64,000 nucleotides of DNA. Origin: JANXQG01 sp963775975 (GTDB lineage: Bacteria; Planctomycetota; Planctomycetia; Pirellulales; Thermoguttaceae). The notes under the pieces were generated by a model, which did not search any database, was not told the origin of the DNA, and saw only the letters and a program-made list of their open reading frames with translations. Location: the NCBI GenBank assembly GCA_963775975.1, contig CAVZKX010000002.1, positions 868,001-932,000 on the forward strand. Reading direction: 5' to 3'. Shown here piece by piece: positions 42,754 through 51,506 of this stretch. Both the position numbers and the translations under genes were made by a program. Within the stretch, counting starts at the first letter, position 1; every line of letters begins with the position of its first letter.

Positions 42754-44193
42754 ATGCCGAACCTTACCGACCTTATAGGCTGTGACTGCACTCGCCGGGC
42801 GTTTTTGGGACGCGCGGCCGCTGGCATCGGCACAATGGCCCTGGCTTCGCTCTTGAATCCGGAGATCGCCGGCGCCTCGCCCGACCGCAAATCGCTCGCC
42901 AGCTTCGGCGCGATCAATCCGCTCCACTTTCCGGCCAAGGCCAAGCGCGTGATCTGGCTCTACCAGGCGGGCGGCCCGTCGCACCTGGAAACTTTTGATT
43001 CCAAGCCGCAACTCGCCAAACAAAACGGCAAGCCGATGCCGGAGTCGTTCACCAAGGGCCAGCCGATCGCGCAGCTTCAAGGGGCCAAGCTCAACTGCTT
43101 CGCGCCGCAGTTCGGCTTCAAGCGGTTCGGCAAGTCGGGCCAGGAAATCTGCGAGCTGTTCCCGCACGTCGGCTCGATCGCCGATGAGATCTGCATCGTG
43201 CGTTCGATGACGACCGAGGCCATCAACCACGATCCGGCCCACACGTTCATGAACACCGGCACGACGATCTCCGGCCGCCCGGCCGCCGGTTCGTGGCTGC
43301 TTTATGGCCTCGGCAGCGAGAACCGCGACCTGCCCGGCTTCGTCGTTTTGACCTCGACCGGCAAGGGCGGCCAGCAGCAGCCGATCTCCTCGCGGCAGTG
43401 GCACAGCGGCTTCCTGCCCAGCCGCTACCAGGGCGTGAAGTTCCAGTCGCGGGGCGACGCGGTTTACTACCTCAGCAGCCCGCCCGGCGTCACGCCCCAG
43501 CGGCAGCACGATACAATCGAGGCCATCGACGCCCTCAACCATATTCGCGAGGACGCGGTCGACGATCCGGAGATCGCCACGCGGATCGCCCAATACGAGC
43601 TGGGCTTCCGCATGCAGACGAGCGTGCCGGAACTGACGGACCTGTCGACCGAGCCCAAGCATGTGCTGGAGATGTACGGCACGACAGGCAACGACGGCTC
43701 ATTCGCGGCGAACTGTCTTCTCGCTCGTCGGCTGGCCGAGCGAGGCGTGCGCTTCATCCAGGTCTATCACCGCGATTGGGACATGCACGGCTTCATCAAG
43801 CGCGACATGCCGGTCAACGCGAAAGAGACCGACCAGGCTTCCGCCGCGCTCATCCGCGATCTCAAGCAGCGCGGGATGTTGGACGACACGCTGGTGATCT
43901 GGGGCGGCGAATTCGGCCGCACGCCCATGAACCAGGGCGACGGCCGCGACCACCACATCAAGGGCTTTTCGCTCTGGATGGCCGGCGGCGGCATCAAGCC
44001 GGGCATTACCTACGGCGAAACGGACGACCTGGGCTACAATGCCGTGAAAGACGTTGTCGAGGTACACGACCTGCACGCCACGATGCTGCATCTGATGGGC
44101 ATCGACCACCTGCGAATGACCTATCGCTACCTCGGCCGCGATTTTCGTCTGACGGACGTGGCGGGCAAGGTTGTCAAGGGGATTCTGGCTTAA
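42754..44193 (+). CDS. DUF1501 domain-containing protein
   Basis: A 479-residue protein with a twin-arginine-like export signal (CTRRAFLGRAAAGIGTMALA), then the DUF1501 sulfatase-like fold: VIWLYQAGGPSHLETFDSKP, HVGSIADEICIVRSM, GVRFIQVYHRDWDMHG and VIWGGEFGRTPMNQGDGRDH. The fold is alkaline-phosphatase-like; metal-binding residues appear kept (HxE in SHLETFD, EFGR, GRDHH). It follows the PSD1 gene with 14 bases between, and precedes the GH5-like gene with no gap, so all three are one operon. Preferred start ATG 42754 (gaggagc box). Confidence 0.92.
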   Translation: MPNLTDLIGCDCTRRAFLGRAAAGIGTMALASLLNPEIAGASPDRKSLASFGAINPLHFPAKAKRVIWLYQAGGPSHLETFDSKPQLAKQNGKPMPESFTKGQPIAQLQGAKLNCFAPQFGFKRFGKSGQEICELFPHVGSIADEICIVRSMTTEAINHDPAHTFMNTGTTISGRPAAGSWLLYGLGSENRDLPGFVVLTSTGKGGQQQPISSRQWHSGFLPSRYQGVKFQSRGDAVYYLSSPPGVTPQRQHDTIEAIDALNHIREDAVDDPEIATRIAQYELGFRMQTSVPELTDLSTEPKHVLEMYGTTGNDGSFAANCLLARRLAERGVRFIQVYHRDWDMHGFIKRDMPVNAKETDQASAALIRDLKQRGMLDDTLVIWGGEFGRTPMNQGDGRDHHIKGFSLWMAGGGIKPGITYGETDDLGYNAVKDVVEVHDLHATMLHLMGIDHLRMTYRYLGRDFRLTDVAGKVVKGILA

Positions 44194-45273
44194 ATGTCCG
44201 CGCGCTCACACCATGCCATCCTTTGCTGCTCGCTTTTCGCCCTTGCGCTGCTACTGGCCAGCCGCCACGCAACCGCAATGGACTTCGTAAAACTCTCGCC
44301 CGACAAGAAGGGATTTGTCCTCGATCCTTCCGGCGATCGCTATGTTCCCTGGGGCCACAACTATGCTTCGGTGGACATCATGGATCGGTTGGCCAAGGAC
44401 CCGGCCCGCGTCGAGCGCGATTTTGCCGAAATGAAGGCCGCGGGGACGACCGTCGCGCGGGTGCATCCGGAGATGCCGGCCTTTCTTCGCGGCCCTGACA
44501 AGGTGGACCCCGCGGCGCTGCAGCGGCTTGAACGGCTGCTGCAAGTTGCCGAAAAGTCGGGCGTCTATCTCCATATCACCGGGCTGGCCTGCTACAAGAT
44601 CAAGGACCGCATGGCGTGGTACGATAAGCTCGACGACGAGGCCCGCTGGAAGGTGCAGGAATTTTTCTGGTCCACCATCGCCAAGGCTTGCGCGAAGAGT
44701 CCCGCCGTATTCTGCTACGACCTGGTCAACGAGCCGGCCGCGGCCGCAAAGCGCGCGGATGGCTGGTATGTCGGTCGGATGGGCGATGTCGAATTCTGCC
44801 AGCGACTCACGCTCGACCAGCCGAAGCGGCGGGGCGACGACATCTTCCGCGATTGGACCGGCCGCACGGTCGCGGCCATCCGCCGGCACGATCCCAAGCG
44901 CTTGATCACGCTCGGCATGTTGCCCTTCCCCAGCGCGTACAAGACGGCGGCGGAGCAGTTGGACTTCGTCTCGCCGCATCTCTATCCAAAAGCCGGCAAA
45001 GTAGACGCGGAAATCGCCCTGCTCAAGCAGTTCGACTTCGGCAAGCCGATCGTCATCGGCGAAACGTTTCCCCTAAGCTGCGGCGTGGACGACGAACGCG
45101 ACTTCCTCCTCAAAAGCCGCTCGCTGGCGCAAGGCTGGATCGGCCACTGGCCCGCTGAGACTCCCGCGCAATTGCGGGAGCTCAAGAAGCAAGGCAAGAT
45201 AAGCCTCCAGCAGAGCGTCTGGCTTTCGTGGGTCGAGCTATCGCGCGAGATTGGGCCGGAGATGAAGCGGTGA
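44194..45273 (+). CDS. Cellulase-family (GH5-like) glycoside hydrolase
   Basis: A 359-residue exported (beta/alpha)8 barrel protein. The signal peptide (AILCCSLFALALLLASRHAT) precedes LSPDKKGFVLDPSGDRYVPW and GHNYASVDIMDRLAKDP, like the first strand of GH5. The acid/base Glu is likely in CYDLVNEPAAAAK, and the nucleophile Glu in FGKPIVIGETFPLS; a His/Tyr pair (PHLYPKAG) lies before. It starts immediately at the DUF1501 stop. Likely substrate is a beta-linked polysaccharide, but GH5 is broad and specificity is not given. Length is normal for the family. Confidence 0.8.
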   Translation: MSARSHHAILCCSLFALALLLASRHATAMDFVKLSPDKKGFVLDPSGDRYVPWGHNYASVDIMDRLAKDPARVERDFAEMKAAGTTVARVHPEMPAFLRGPDKVDPAALQRLERLLQVAEKSGVYLHITGLACYKIKDRMAWYDKLDDEARWKVQEFFWSTIAKACAKSPAVFCYDLVNEPAAAAKRADGWYVGRMGDVEFCQRLTLDQPKRRGDDIFRDWTGRTVAAIRRHDPKRLITLGMLPFPSAYKTAAEQLDFVSPHLYPKAGKVDAEIALLKQFDFGKPIVIGETFPLSCGVDDERDFLLKSRSLAQGWIGHWPAETPAQLRELKKQGKISLQQSVWLSWVELSREIGPEMKR

Positions 45274-45283
45274 CATAGTTTAT

Positions 45284-46372
45284 CTACCCCGCGCGGCGGT
45301 CAGAGCCGGGAACCTTCTTGCCCTTGAGTTGGTAAACATAAGCCAGCACTTCGGCCACCGCCGCGAAGCGCGCTTGCGGGATCGGCTGATTGACCTCCAC
45401 CTCGCGATAGAGCGCCTGGGCCAGCGGCTTGCGCTCCAAGATCGGCACGCCGTGCTCCAAGGCCAGCTTGCGGATCCGAGCGGCCAGCACGCCAGCTCCC
45501 TTGGCCACCACGATCGGCGCGGCCATTTTCTCCGTATCGTATTGGATGGCGATGGCCAGCTCGGTGGGGTTGGTGATGATGGCGTCGGCCTTCGGCACGG
45601 CCGAGGAGATGCGGTGCATGGCCAACTGCCGCTGCACCTGCTTCCGTCGCGCGACCATCTGCGGGTTCGCCTCGAGGTTCTTCAGCTCCTCGCGAACCTC
45701 CTGCGTAGTCATCCGCAAATCGCGCTCGTGCTTCCACCATTGGAAGCCGTAGTCCAACACCGCCAGCACCAAGAGCGCGAAGGCGATCTTTATGCAGGTC
45801 CACATGAGGACTTGCGCGAGAAATGCGGCGATCTGCGGCGTCGTCATACCGCTCAGGCCGAGGACCTTGTCCCGCTGGCCGTAGAGGCTCGCATACGCGA
45901 CGCCGCCCACCAGCCCCATCTTCAAGAGTCCCATCACCAGCCGCATCAGGCTGGCCAATGAGAAAAGCCGAGCGAAACCTTGCAGCGGGTCCAACCGCGT
46001 GATGTCCGGCGCGAGCTTCTCCGGCAGGAAAATGAAACCGACCTGGAACAGATTGGCCCCGACCGCGATAAGCAGCAAGAGGCCGAATACGGGCAGTACG
46101 CAGGCGCCTAGCGCGTAGACAACGCGCCAACCGTGGGCGGCGACAAATTGCGGGTCGGCCGATAGCCAAGCCTCGCCGCCAAGCTGCTCCTCGGTATAGT
46201 GCTTCAGCATGTCGACGATCGGCATGCCGAGCCAAAGCAGAGCAGCCACGCCGACCAACAGTAGCGCGGCCGAGGCCAAGTCCTGGCTCTTGGCGACCTG
46301 CCCTTCCTCGCGGGCCTGTTGCCGGCGGTGGGGCGTTGCGTCCTGCGTTTTGTCGCCGTCGGGTTCGGCCAT
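45284..46372 (-). CDS. flhB: Flagellar export gate protein FlhB
   Basis: A 362-residue inner-membrane protein with four helices and a cytoplasmic C-domain. The autocleavage motif NPTE is present (ADAIITNPTELAIAIQYD), as is the early DKTQDATPHRRQQAREEGQV. Controls the switch from rod/hook to filament substrates. It is the last gene of the flagellar locus here, convergent with the GH5-like gene. Confidence 0.95.
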   Translation of the reverse strand: MAEPDGDKTQDATPHRRQQAREEGQVAKSQDLASAALLLVGVAALLWLGMPIVDMLKHYTEEQLGGEAWLSADPQFVAAHGWRVVYALGACVLPVFGLLLLIAVGANLFQVGFIFLPEKLAPDITRLDPLQGFARLFSLASLMRLVMGLLKMGLVGGVAYASLYGQRDKVLGLSGMTTPQIAAFLAQVLMWTCIKIAFALLVLAVLDYGFQWWKHERDLRMTTQEVREELKNLEANPQMVARRKQVQRQLAMHRISSAVPKADAIITNPTELAIAIQYDTEKMAAPIVVAKGAGVLAARIRKLALEHGVPILERKPLAQALYREVEVNQPIPQARFAAVAEVLAYVYQLKGKKVPGSDRRAG

Positions 46373-46378
46373 TGGGAA

Positions 46379-46444
46379 AGTACTTGGTACTTAGTACTTA
46401 GTTCCTAGAGTTAGCCGCCTGACTAAGATCTAAGTTCTAAGCAT
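46379..46444. repeat. Imperfect inverted repeat of AGTACTTAG-type text
   Basis: agtacttggtacttagtact repeats, then a matching gactaagatctaagttctaa arm. Fills the gap between flhB and fliR. Similar simple-word palindromes fill other flagellar gaps in this locus. Confidence 0.72.
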
Positions 46445-46453
46445 TAAGAACCA

Positions 46454-47281
46454 TTATTGCGAGTGAACGGGAATCTTCAGTCCCTTAAACAGCGTTTCAA
46501 GCGTCGGGGCGATTTGATCCTGGAATACCAGCAGCGCCGCGCCCACGGCAAAGGAAAACACGGCAAAGGTCAGCGTCGCATTCAGGCCGAAGCCGACGAC
46601 CATCACGTTCAACTGCGGCAGAGTGCGGCTAATAAGGCCAAGGACGAGCGTAGCCAGCAGTACGGCCGCGACGACCGGCGCTCCGGCGCGAATGCCGATA
46701 TGAAAACTTTGCGTCACCAGCACGACCAACATATCGACGAGGCCTTCGAGCGGCGCAGGCGCGGAGCCGGTCGGACCTAGAAACGCCGCCACGCAGCCGC
46801 CGGGCGGGATAGCTTTGAATGTGTCCAGCAATCCGCCCATCAAGAGGCGATGCCCGCCGATGATCACAAACAGCGCCGCGCTCAGCAGACTAAGAAACTG
46901 CGAGAAGACCGGCACGTTGGCCTGCGTCGTGGGGTCGAGGACCTCGCTCAGCGTCAGTCCGCCGACACGACTCATCATGTCGCCCGCCATTTGCATGCCG
47001 CCGATCATAATCGTGATGCCCATGCCGAGCACGAGGCCGATCGACAGCTCCGCGGCGATGATCACCACGTATACGAGCACGCCGCCGGGATACGGCAGTG
47101 CGACAGACCACTGGCTGGGCATGATCAGCACGGCCAGGGCGAACGAGATAAGCGCGCGGACCGTCATCGGGGCTTCCTTCGCGCCCATTACCGGCGTGGC
47201 CAAAAGCAGCCCGCTGATCCGCGTGAGGACGAGCGTAAAGACCAGGAAGCGATCGACGTTGAGGAGGGCTAGCGATGCCAT
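46454..47281 (-). CDS. fliR: Flagellar export protein FliR
   Basis: A 275-residue polytopic protein of the flagellar export gate. It shows RISGLLLATPVMGAKEAPM near residue 20, then ELSIGLVLGMGITIMIGGMQ and GLISRTLPQLNVMVVGFGLN, typical FliR segments. Length is normal (250-280). Immediately downstream of fliQ in the P-Q-R order. Confidence 0.93.
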   Translation of the reverse strand: MASLALLNVDRFLVFTLVLTRISGLLLATPVMGAKEAPMTVRALISFALAVLIMPSQWSVALPYPGGVLVYVVIIAAELSIGLVLGMGITIMIGGMQMAGDMMSRVGGLTLSEVLDPTTQANVPVFSQFLSLLSAALFVIIGGHRLLMGGLLDTFKAIPPGGCVAAFLGPTGSAPAPLEGLVDMLVVLVTQSFHIGIRAGAPVVAAVLLATLVLGLISRTLPQLNVMVVGFGLNATLTFAVFSFAVGAALLVFQDQIAPTLETLFKGLKIPVHSQ

Positions 47282-47285
47282 TTTG

Positions 47286-47361
47286 GTTTTGGGTCTTAGG
47301 TCTTAGGGCTTGGGTCTTAGCTAATCGCGCCTAAGACCAAAGGCCCAAGACCAAAGACCTG
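47286..47361. repeat. Imperfect palindrome, GGTCTTAGG-type
   Basis: gtcttaggtcttagggcttg followed by a complementary ctaagaccaaaggcccaaga arm. Lies between fliR and fliQ. A close relative is at 62369-62430. Confidence 0.8.
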
Positions 47362-47363
47362 TT

Positions 47364-47642
47364 TCAGAACCTTCCAGGTATCCCGGAGATCAGTTCCGTC
47401 GTGTAGTGCATCATCTGGCTTAAGAGCCACGGCAAGGTGAAGCTGACGACGAGGATCATGACCACGATTTTTGGCACGAAGGCCACCGTCTGTTCCTGGA
47501 TCTGCGTCACGGCTTGCAGCAGGCCGATGACCAGACCCACGACCATGCCCGCAATGAGCACCGGCGCAGAGATCAAGAGGCTGATCCAAATGGCTTCGCG
47601 GCCGAGGCCGATGGCGAGTTCGGTGAGGGAGTCGGGGGGCAT
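47364..47642 (-). CDS. fliQ: Flagellar export protein FliQ
   Basis: A 92-residue, two-helix export-gate subunit (ELAIGLGREAIWISLLISAP, IVVMILVVSFTLPWLL), normal for the family. GLLQAVTQIQEQTVAFVPKI between the helices is the FliQ core. The start at 47642 avoids an upstream stretch made of repeat DNA. Order fliP-fliQ-fliR. Confidence 0.94.
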   Translation of the reverse strand: MPPDSLTELAIGLGREAIWISLLISAPVLIAGMVVGLVIGLLQAVTQIQEQTVAFVPKIVVMILVVSFTLPWLLSQMMHYTTELISGIPGRF

Positions 47643-47644
47643 AG

Positions 47645-47748
47645 TGGAGAGTGGATAGTGATTAGTGGATAGTGGCAAGTGAATAGCCGCTCGGGAATCG
47701 TGAATTGAAGCTATTCTAGCCACTAATCACTACCCACTACCCGCTTCC
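47645..47748. repeat. Inverted repeat of TAGTGGATAGTG-type text
   Basis: gagtggatagtgattagtgg on the left and actaatcactacccactacc on the right, with a loop between. Spans the gap between fliQ and fliP. Confidence 0.75.
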
Positions 47749-47751
47749 GCT

Positions 47752-48555
47752 TCAATGCACCGCTTGAAAACTTTGCATCAACATGCCGACGACCAGGTGC
47801 CAGCCGTCGACTAGTACGAACAACAGGATCTTGAACGGCAATGAGACGAGCGTGGGCGGTAGCATCAACATGCCCATCGAAACCATCACGCTGGCAATCA
47901 CCATGTCGAGGATCAAAAACGGCAGATAAATCTGGAAGCCGATGAGAAACGCGGTCTTCAGCTCGCTGAGCATGTAGGCCGGCAGGAGCACCGTCAGCGG
48001 CACGTCCTCATACTTTGTCGGCGCCGGCTCGCTGGATGAATATCTCCAGAACAGGAGCACGTCGTCGGAGTTGCCGGTACGCTCGATCTGGGCGCTCATG
48101 AACTGCCGGATGGGGGCCGCGCCGCGAGTCCATGCGTCCGTCATGCCGATCTGGTGGTTCGTGTAAGGCACGATCGACTGATCGTAGACCTGTTTCCAGC
48201 TCGGGCCCATGATCGCCAGCGTGATGAACATCGCCAGGGAAGTAATGACTTGGTTAGGCGGGAGCGACTGCGTGCCCAGCGCCTGCCGCAACATGCTGAG
48301 CACAACGACCACGCGGACGAAGCAGGTGGTCATAAGGAGGATCGCGGGGGCCAGGCTGAGCACCGTGAGCAGCAAGACGACTTGAATGGTCGAGCTGAGG
48401 CCCTCCGGGCTGGCCCATTTTTCCGGGCCGCCGCTGAGGTCCTGCGGCACGCCCAGTGCGATCGGCTTGCTGGCGGCGTCATCGGCTAACGCCGTTCGCG
48501 GCGCAAAGCTTCCCAAGAGCACCAGGGATAGTGCCAGGACCAGTGAACGCCACAT
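47752..48555 (-). CDS. fliP: Flagellar export protein FliP
   Basis: A 267-residue export-gate subunit with a signal peptide (LVLALSLVLLGSFAPRTALA). The FliP core is clear: LAPAILLMTTCFVRVVVVLS, MLRQALGTQSLPPNQVITSL, and PAYMLSELKTAFLIGFQIYL followed by DMVIASVMVSMGMLML. Start chosen at the ATG at 48555; the longer open frame is made of repeat DNA. Confidence 0.95.
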   Translation of the reverse strand: MWRSLVLALSLVLLGSFAPRTALADDAASKPIALGVPQDLSGGPEKWASPEGLSSTIQVVLLLTVLSLAPAILLMTTCFVRVVVVLSMLRQALGTQSLPPNQVITSLAMFITLAIMGPSWKQVYDQSIVPYTNHQIGMTDAWTRGAAPIRQFMSAQIERTGNSDDVLLFWRYSSSEPAPTKYEDVPLTVLLPAYMLSELKTAFLIGFQIYLPFLILDMVIASVMVSMGMLMLPPTLVSLPFKILLFVLVDGWHLVVGMLMQSFQAVH

Positions 48556-48564
48556 TTTGCCCTC

Positions 48565-48704
48565 GTGACGACGCTCCGCGTCGTCACGTGCTTGCTTGCC
48601 GCTCCGCGGCCGTATTTGGCACAGCCCGAAGTTAATGCCTCCGCGCCGGATCAAGGACGCGGAGCGTCCGGCAACTGCGTTCCCACGCGGAGCGTGGGAA
48701 CGAG
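48565..48704. repeat. Composite palindromic element, family C
   Basis: Contains gtgacgacgctccgcgtcgt-type palindrome (48565-48587), a gacgcggagcgtcc unit (48656-48669) and a perfect cgttcccacgcggagcgtgg palindrome (48678-48702). The right half matches 18374-18424. Lies between fliP and fliO. Confidence 0.85.
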
Positions 48705-48712
48705 GTAAGTCA

Positions 48713-49825
48713 TTATGCATGTTCCTTCTCCCAGCGATATCGCTTGCGGCGCGGGCCGCCCAATTCAAGAGGATTGGGCTCGGCGGGCTTGGTGGCCACC
48801 TGCTGGAAAACCTGCCTGAACGCGGCAGTGGAGCTCTTCGGGTTGCCTTGCTGGCAGATGCCGGCAATGCGATCGACCTCCAGCGGATCGGTCACTTCGG
48901 TGAGCGTCTCCGTGCCTTGCGGCGTAATCGAGACAAGCAAAAGCTTGCTACCGCAGCGGAGGAGCTGCACCTGCTGCCGCGCGCCCAAGGGCGCGCGGCC
49001 GAGAATCTCGAAAACCTCCTTGGGCAGCAAGAGCGACCCGCGGGGAGCCGTCTTCCGCATCGCCCAGGCAATCACGAGGAACAGCCCCACTACGATCGAA
49101 AGACTGCCGCCGACGGTGAACATGGCGCCCAGCGGCGAAGTCTGGCCTAGGATGCCTTTCTCAGCGTGGCCGCCCAAAGCGAGCGACGGCATGGAATCTG
49201 TTGCCGTGGCGGCCGATGTTGAGGTCGCTAACGATATTGTTGCCGGCGGCGGCGCGACTGCGGGAGGCGCTTTGGCAGGTATAGGCATTAGCCTCGGTGC
49301 AGTGGAGATTGCCGGCGCGGGCGAAGTCGCCGCCGTTGCCACTACTGCCGGGGCAGGTGGCGGACGGAGTACGTTTGTTGCGTCCGAAGTTGGACCAGTC
49401 CCGGCGCGTCGGGATTCGGGCTGGGAAGTAAAATAGGCGGGCGGAGTATCGGCTTCACGCCGGAGCAATGCGGGCGCCGCTTTGCCGGAAGCGGCTGGGG
49501 ACTTAGCCGGCATCTGGACGCCGGGTTCCGTAGGCGACCCGTCGGCAAAAGAGGCAATTCCCTCTTTTGCGTCCGCGTGGCCCGCCGGCGGCGAATCTGA
49601 CGCAACCTCCGCTACCCCGGCCACTGGCGACCGCGCTGTCGTCGGTGCGTTGACCTTGGACGCTGTGTCGCCGATCGGCCGGGCTGCGGAAGTGTCTGGT
49701 GTAGTCGCATTCGCCCACCACGGCGCGGCGTCGCGATCGGCCGCGCGGTCGTCATAACGATCCAAGGGAGAGGCCGCGACCGTCGCGGTCAAGCAGGTTC
49801 CAATTATTGCAAGCAGAGAAGGCAT
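48713..49825 (-). CDS. fliO: Flagellar biosynthesis protein FliO-like
   Basis: A 370-residue protein, longer than usual because of a Pro/Ala/Thr-rich extracytoplasmic segment of about 200 residues after a signal peptide. The FliO part is at the C-terminus: membrane segment FTVGGSLSIVVGLFLVIAWA, then RGSLLLPKEVFEILGRAPLG, QQVQLLRCGSKLLLVSITPQ and ETLTEVTDPLEVDRIAGICQ. FliO is a helper in assembling the FliP ring. The position between fliN and fliP supports the call. Confidence 0.87.
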   Translation of the reverse strand: MPSLLAIIGTCLTATVAASPLDRYDDRAADRDAAPWWANATTPDTSAARPIGDTASKVNAPTTARSPVAGVAEVASDSPPAGHADAKEGIASFADGSPTEPGVQMPAKSPAASGKAAPALLRREADTPPAYFTSQPESRRAGTGPTSDATNVLRPPPAPAVVATAATSPAPAISTAPRLMPIPAKAPPAVAPPPATISLATSTSAATATDSMPSLALGGHAEKGILGQTSPLGAMFTVGGSLSIVVGLFLVIAWAMRKTAPRGSLLLPKEVFEILGRAPLGARQQVQLLRCGSKLLLVSITPQGTETLTEVTDPLEVDRIAGICQQGNPKSSTAAFRQVFQQVATKPAEPNPLELGGPRRKRYRWEKEHA

Positions 49826-49844
49826 CCTTGCGCTTCCTTCCTTA

Positions 49845-50459
49845 TCAGGTCAAAACGTTCGCTCCCACGATCAGTTCAGCCACGCGAACGCAGAAATTGT
49901 CATTAAGCACGAGCACTTCGCCGCGGGCAATGAGGCGGCCGTTGACGTAGATGTCGACCGGATCACCGGCCAACTTGTCCAGCGGCACGACCGAGCCCTT
50001 GCGAAGCTTGAGCACGTCTTCCAGGTACATGTGCGTGCGGCCCAACTCGATTTTCAGATCGAGCTCCACATCGCGGATCAGGTCGAGCGTGGCGGCTTCG
50101 GTGGAGGGCGCCGCGGGCGAGAACTCTTGAAGGTTATACGATCCCGGCGCGCCGGGACCCTTGGGCAAGTCATCGAACTGGCTCGAGTTCACCGACTCCA
50201 GCGCCTTTTCCGCCTGCGACAGCAAGTATTCGATGTCCTGAGTCGCGATGTCGGGCTCCTGGGGCGGTCCCGGCGCGCGCCGGGCAGCGGCGGGGGCCGT
50301 CGCAGTCGATTCGGCGCGCGCTGCGAGCGGTTCATTTCCACCCGGAATCGGATCGTTGCCGACATCCGCCGCGCCGAGACCCGCCGCGGCAGGGATCTTG
50401 GGCGGACTGAAAAGCTTCTCGATTTCGTCCTGGTTCAGAACTGGTTCGTCGTTCGCCAT
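49845..50459 (-). CDS. fliN: Flagellar motor switch protein FliN, with FliM-like N-terminal motif
   Basis: A 204-residue C-ring protein. The C-terminal SpoA domain is clear (IRDVELDLKIELGRTHMYLE, DVLKLRKGSVVPLDKLAGDP, GRLIARGEVLVLNDNFCVRV). The N-terminus has LNQDEIEKLFSPPK, similar to the CheY-binding start of FliM (LSQDEIDALL), then a long linker. No fliM gene is seen between fliL and this gene, where it usually lies. FliM may be encoded elsewhere. Confidence 0.92.
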   Translation of the reverse strand: MANDEPVLNQDEIEKLFSPPKIPAAAGLGAADVGNDPIPGGNEPLAARAESTATAPAAARRAPGPPQEPDIATQDIEYLLSQAEKALESVNSSQFDDLPKGPGAPGSYNLQEFSPAAPSTEAATLDLIRDVELDLKIELGRTHMYLEDVLKLRKGSVVPLDKLAGDPVDIYVNGRLIARGEVLVLNDNFCVRVAELIVGANVLT

Positions 50460-50528
50460 AGGAATCCATTCCTGTGCAGCCGTGAGCTTTGAGGCAGATG
50501 CTCCGCCAAAAACTCGCCGCTCATCGCG

Positions 50529-51101
50529 CTAGTTTTCCAGCGACGCAAAGTCGCTAATTATCAGGTCCTTCAATAATGGCTCGCCAAGAATGGTATTAAC
50601 CTTGGCTAGGATAGTTCGCTTGATCAATCCAAGGCTGGGGTCGTCATTCAGGTCCGCCAACTGCGCTCCGCGAATAGTCTGCACGACCTGCTCGCGCAAG
50701 CGGGCCTGGTTTTTCTCCAATAGCTGCTTGAATCGGGGCTCCTTCTCTTTGGCGACGATGCCATAGAGATGGAAGTCGATCCGCATGGTCGAATTCGAGG
50801 CGGCCTGGAAAACGGTAACCGAGTATTCCCTGAGGTCGATTTCGACGGTGCCGTCGCCCTCGCCTTCGCCCGCCGGCTCCGCTTCGCCCTTCTTGTGTTC
50901 GGCGGGCGGTTTGACGGCGCCGCTCCAGGCGCAGCCGCACTGGAGGCGGACGGAATGCAAAGGTAAGCCACGACGCACTCCACGGCGACGACGCTGAGCA
51001 CGAGCAACATCACCAGCAGCTTTCCCAGGATCGACTTCTTGGCCGGTGCCGGCGCACGGCGCAACTTCGGCGGTTTCGTCAGGATTGGTCGTCTTGGCCA
51101 T
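50529..51101 (-). CDS. fliL: Flagellar basal body-associated protein FliL (frame changes around the membrane helix)
   Basis: Stator-associated membrane protein. The start reads MAKTTNPDETA; in the next frame KLRRAPAPAKKSILGKLLVM and LLVLSVVAVECVVAYLCIPS supply the helix, and from about 50940 the first frame resumes with PAEHKKGEAEPAGEGEGDGT and the FliL domain (VEIDLREYSVTVFQ, STMRIDFHLYGIVAKEKEPR). One extra base near 51070 and one missing base near 50940 restore a normal 190-residue FliL. The open frame through the helix region is an accident of the two changes cancelling. Confidence 0.85.
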   Translation of the reverse strand: MAKTTNPDETAEVAPCAGTGQEVDPGKAAGDVARAQRRRRGVRRGLPLHSVRLQCGCAWSGAVKPPAEHKKGEAEPAGEGEGDGTVEIDLREYSVTVFQAASNSTMRIDFHLYGIVAKEKEPRFKQLLEKNQARLREQVVQTIRGAQLADLNDDPSLGLIKRTILAKVNTILGEPLLKDLIISDFASLEN

Positions 51102-51257
51102 GTTTTATCTCGTCATGCTGCTCGCGGATCGGACTATTCAACTCTATGTTGCTCTAAGAGCAAAGCGCGGGGCATGTTAAATAATCGACGGCCGCCGTCC
51201 GGTTATACCGTGCATAACGATTCTAAAGACCGCAAGGACGACAGTGACGAATTGCAG

Positions 51258-51503
51258 TCAATTGGATCCTTGCTGGCCTTGAAGTCCTGGTTGTCCTTTG
51301 ATTGTTATCGTTCCACGCGGCGACAGATGCTTGGCCTGCTGGTAAACCATCACTCGCCGCAGCACCTCTTCCATCGCCTCGGCCACGATCAACCGCTCGC
51401 CGTTGGCCAACGTGATGTACGTATCGGGCCGGGCCTCGACATACTGGATCAATTCCGCGTTGAGCAGGAAAGGCTCGCCTCCAAAGCGGGTCAATCGGAT
51501 CAT
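51258..51503 (-). CDS. flbD: Flagellar FlbD family protein
   Basis: An 81-residue FlbD/YlzI-type (PF06289) protein: MIRLTRFGGEPFLLNAELIQ, YVEARPDTYITLANGERLIV, AEAMEEVLRRVMVYQQ. Often next to flgE and motA. Three bases separate it from the flgE stop. Not to be confused with the sigma-54 activator also called FlbD in Caulobacter. Function is not well known. Confidence 0.92.
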   Translation of the reverse strand: MIRLTRFGGEPFLLNAELIQYVEARPDTYITLANGERLIVAEAMEEVLRRVMVYQQAKHLSPRGTITIKGQPGLQGQQGSN

Positions 51504-51506
51504 TGC

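Noticed and set aside
49845..50459. fliN gene as fliM
   Set aside because: Only one SpoA domain at the C-terminus and no FliM middle (CheC-like) domain.
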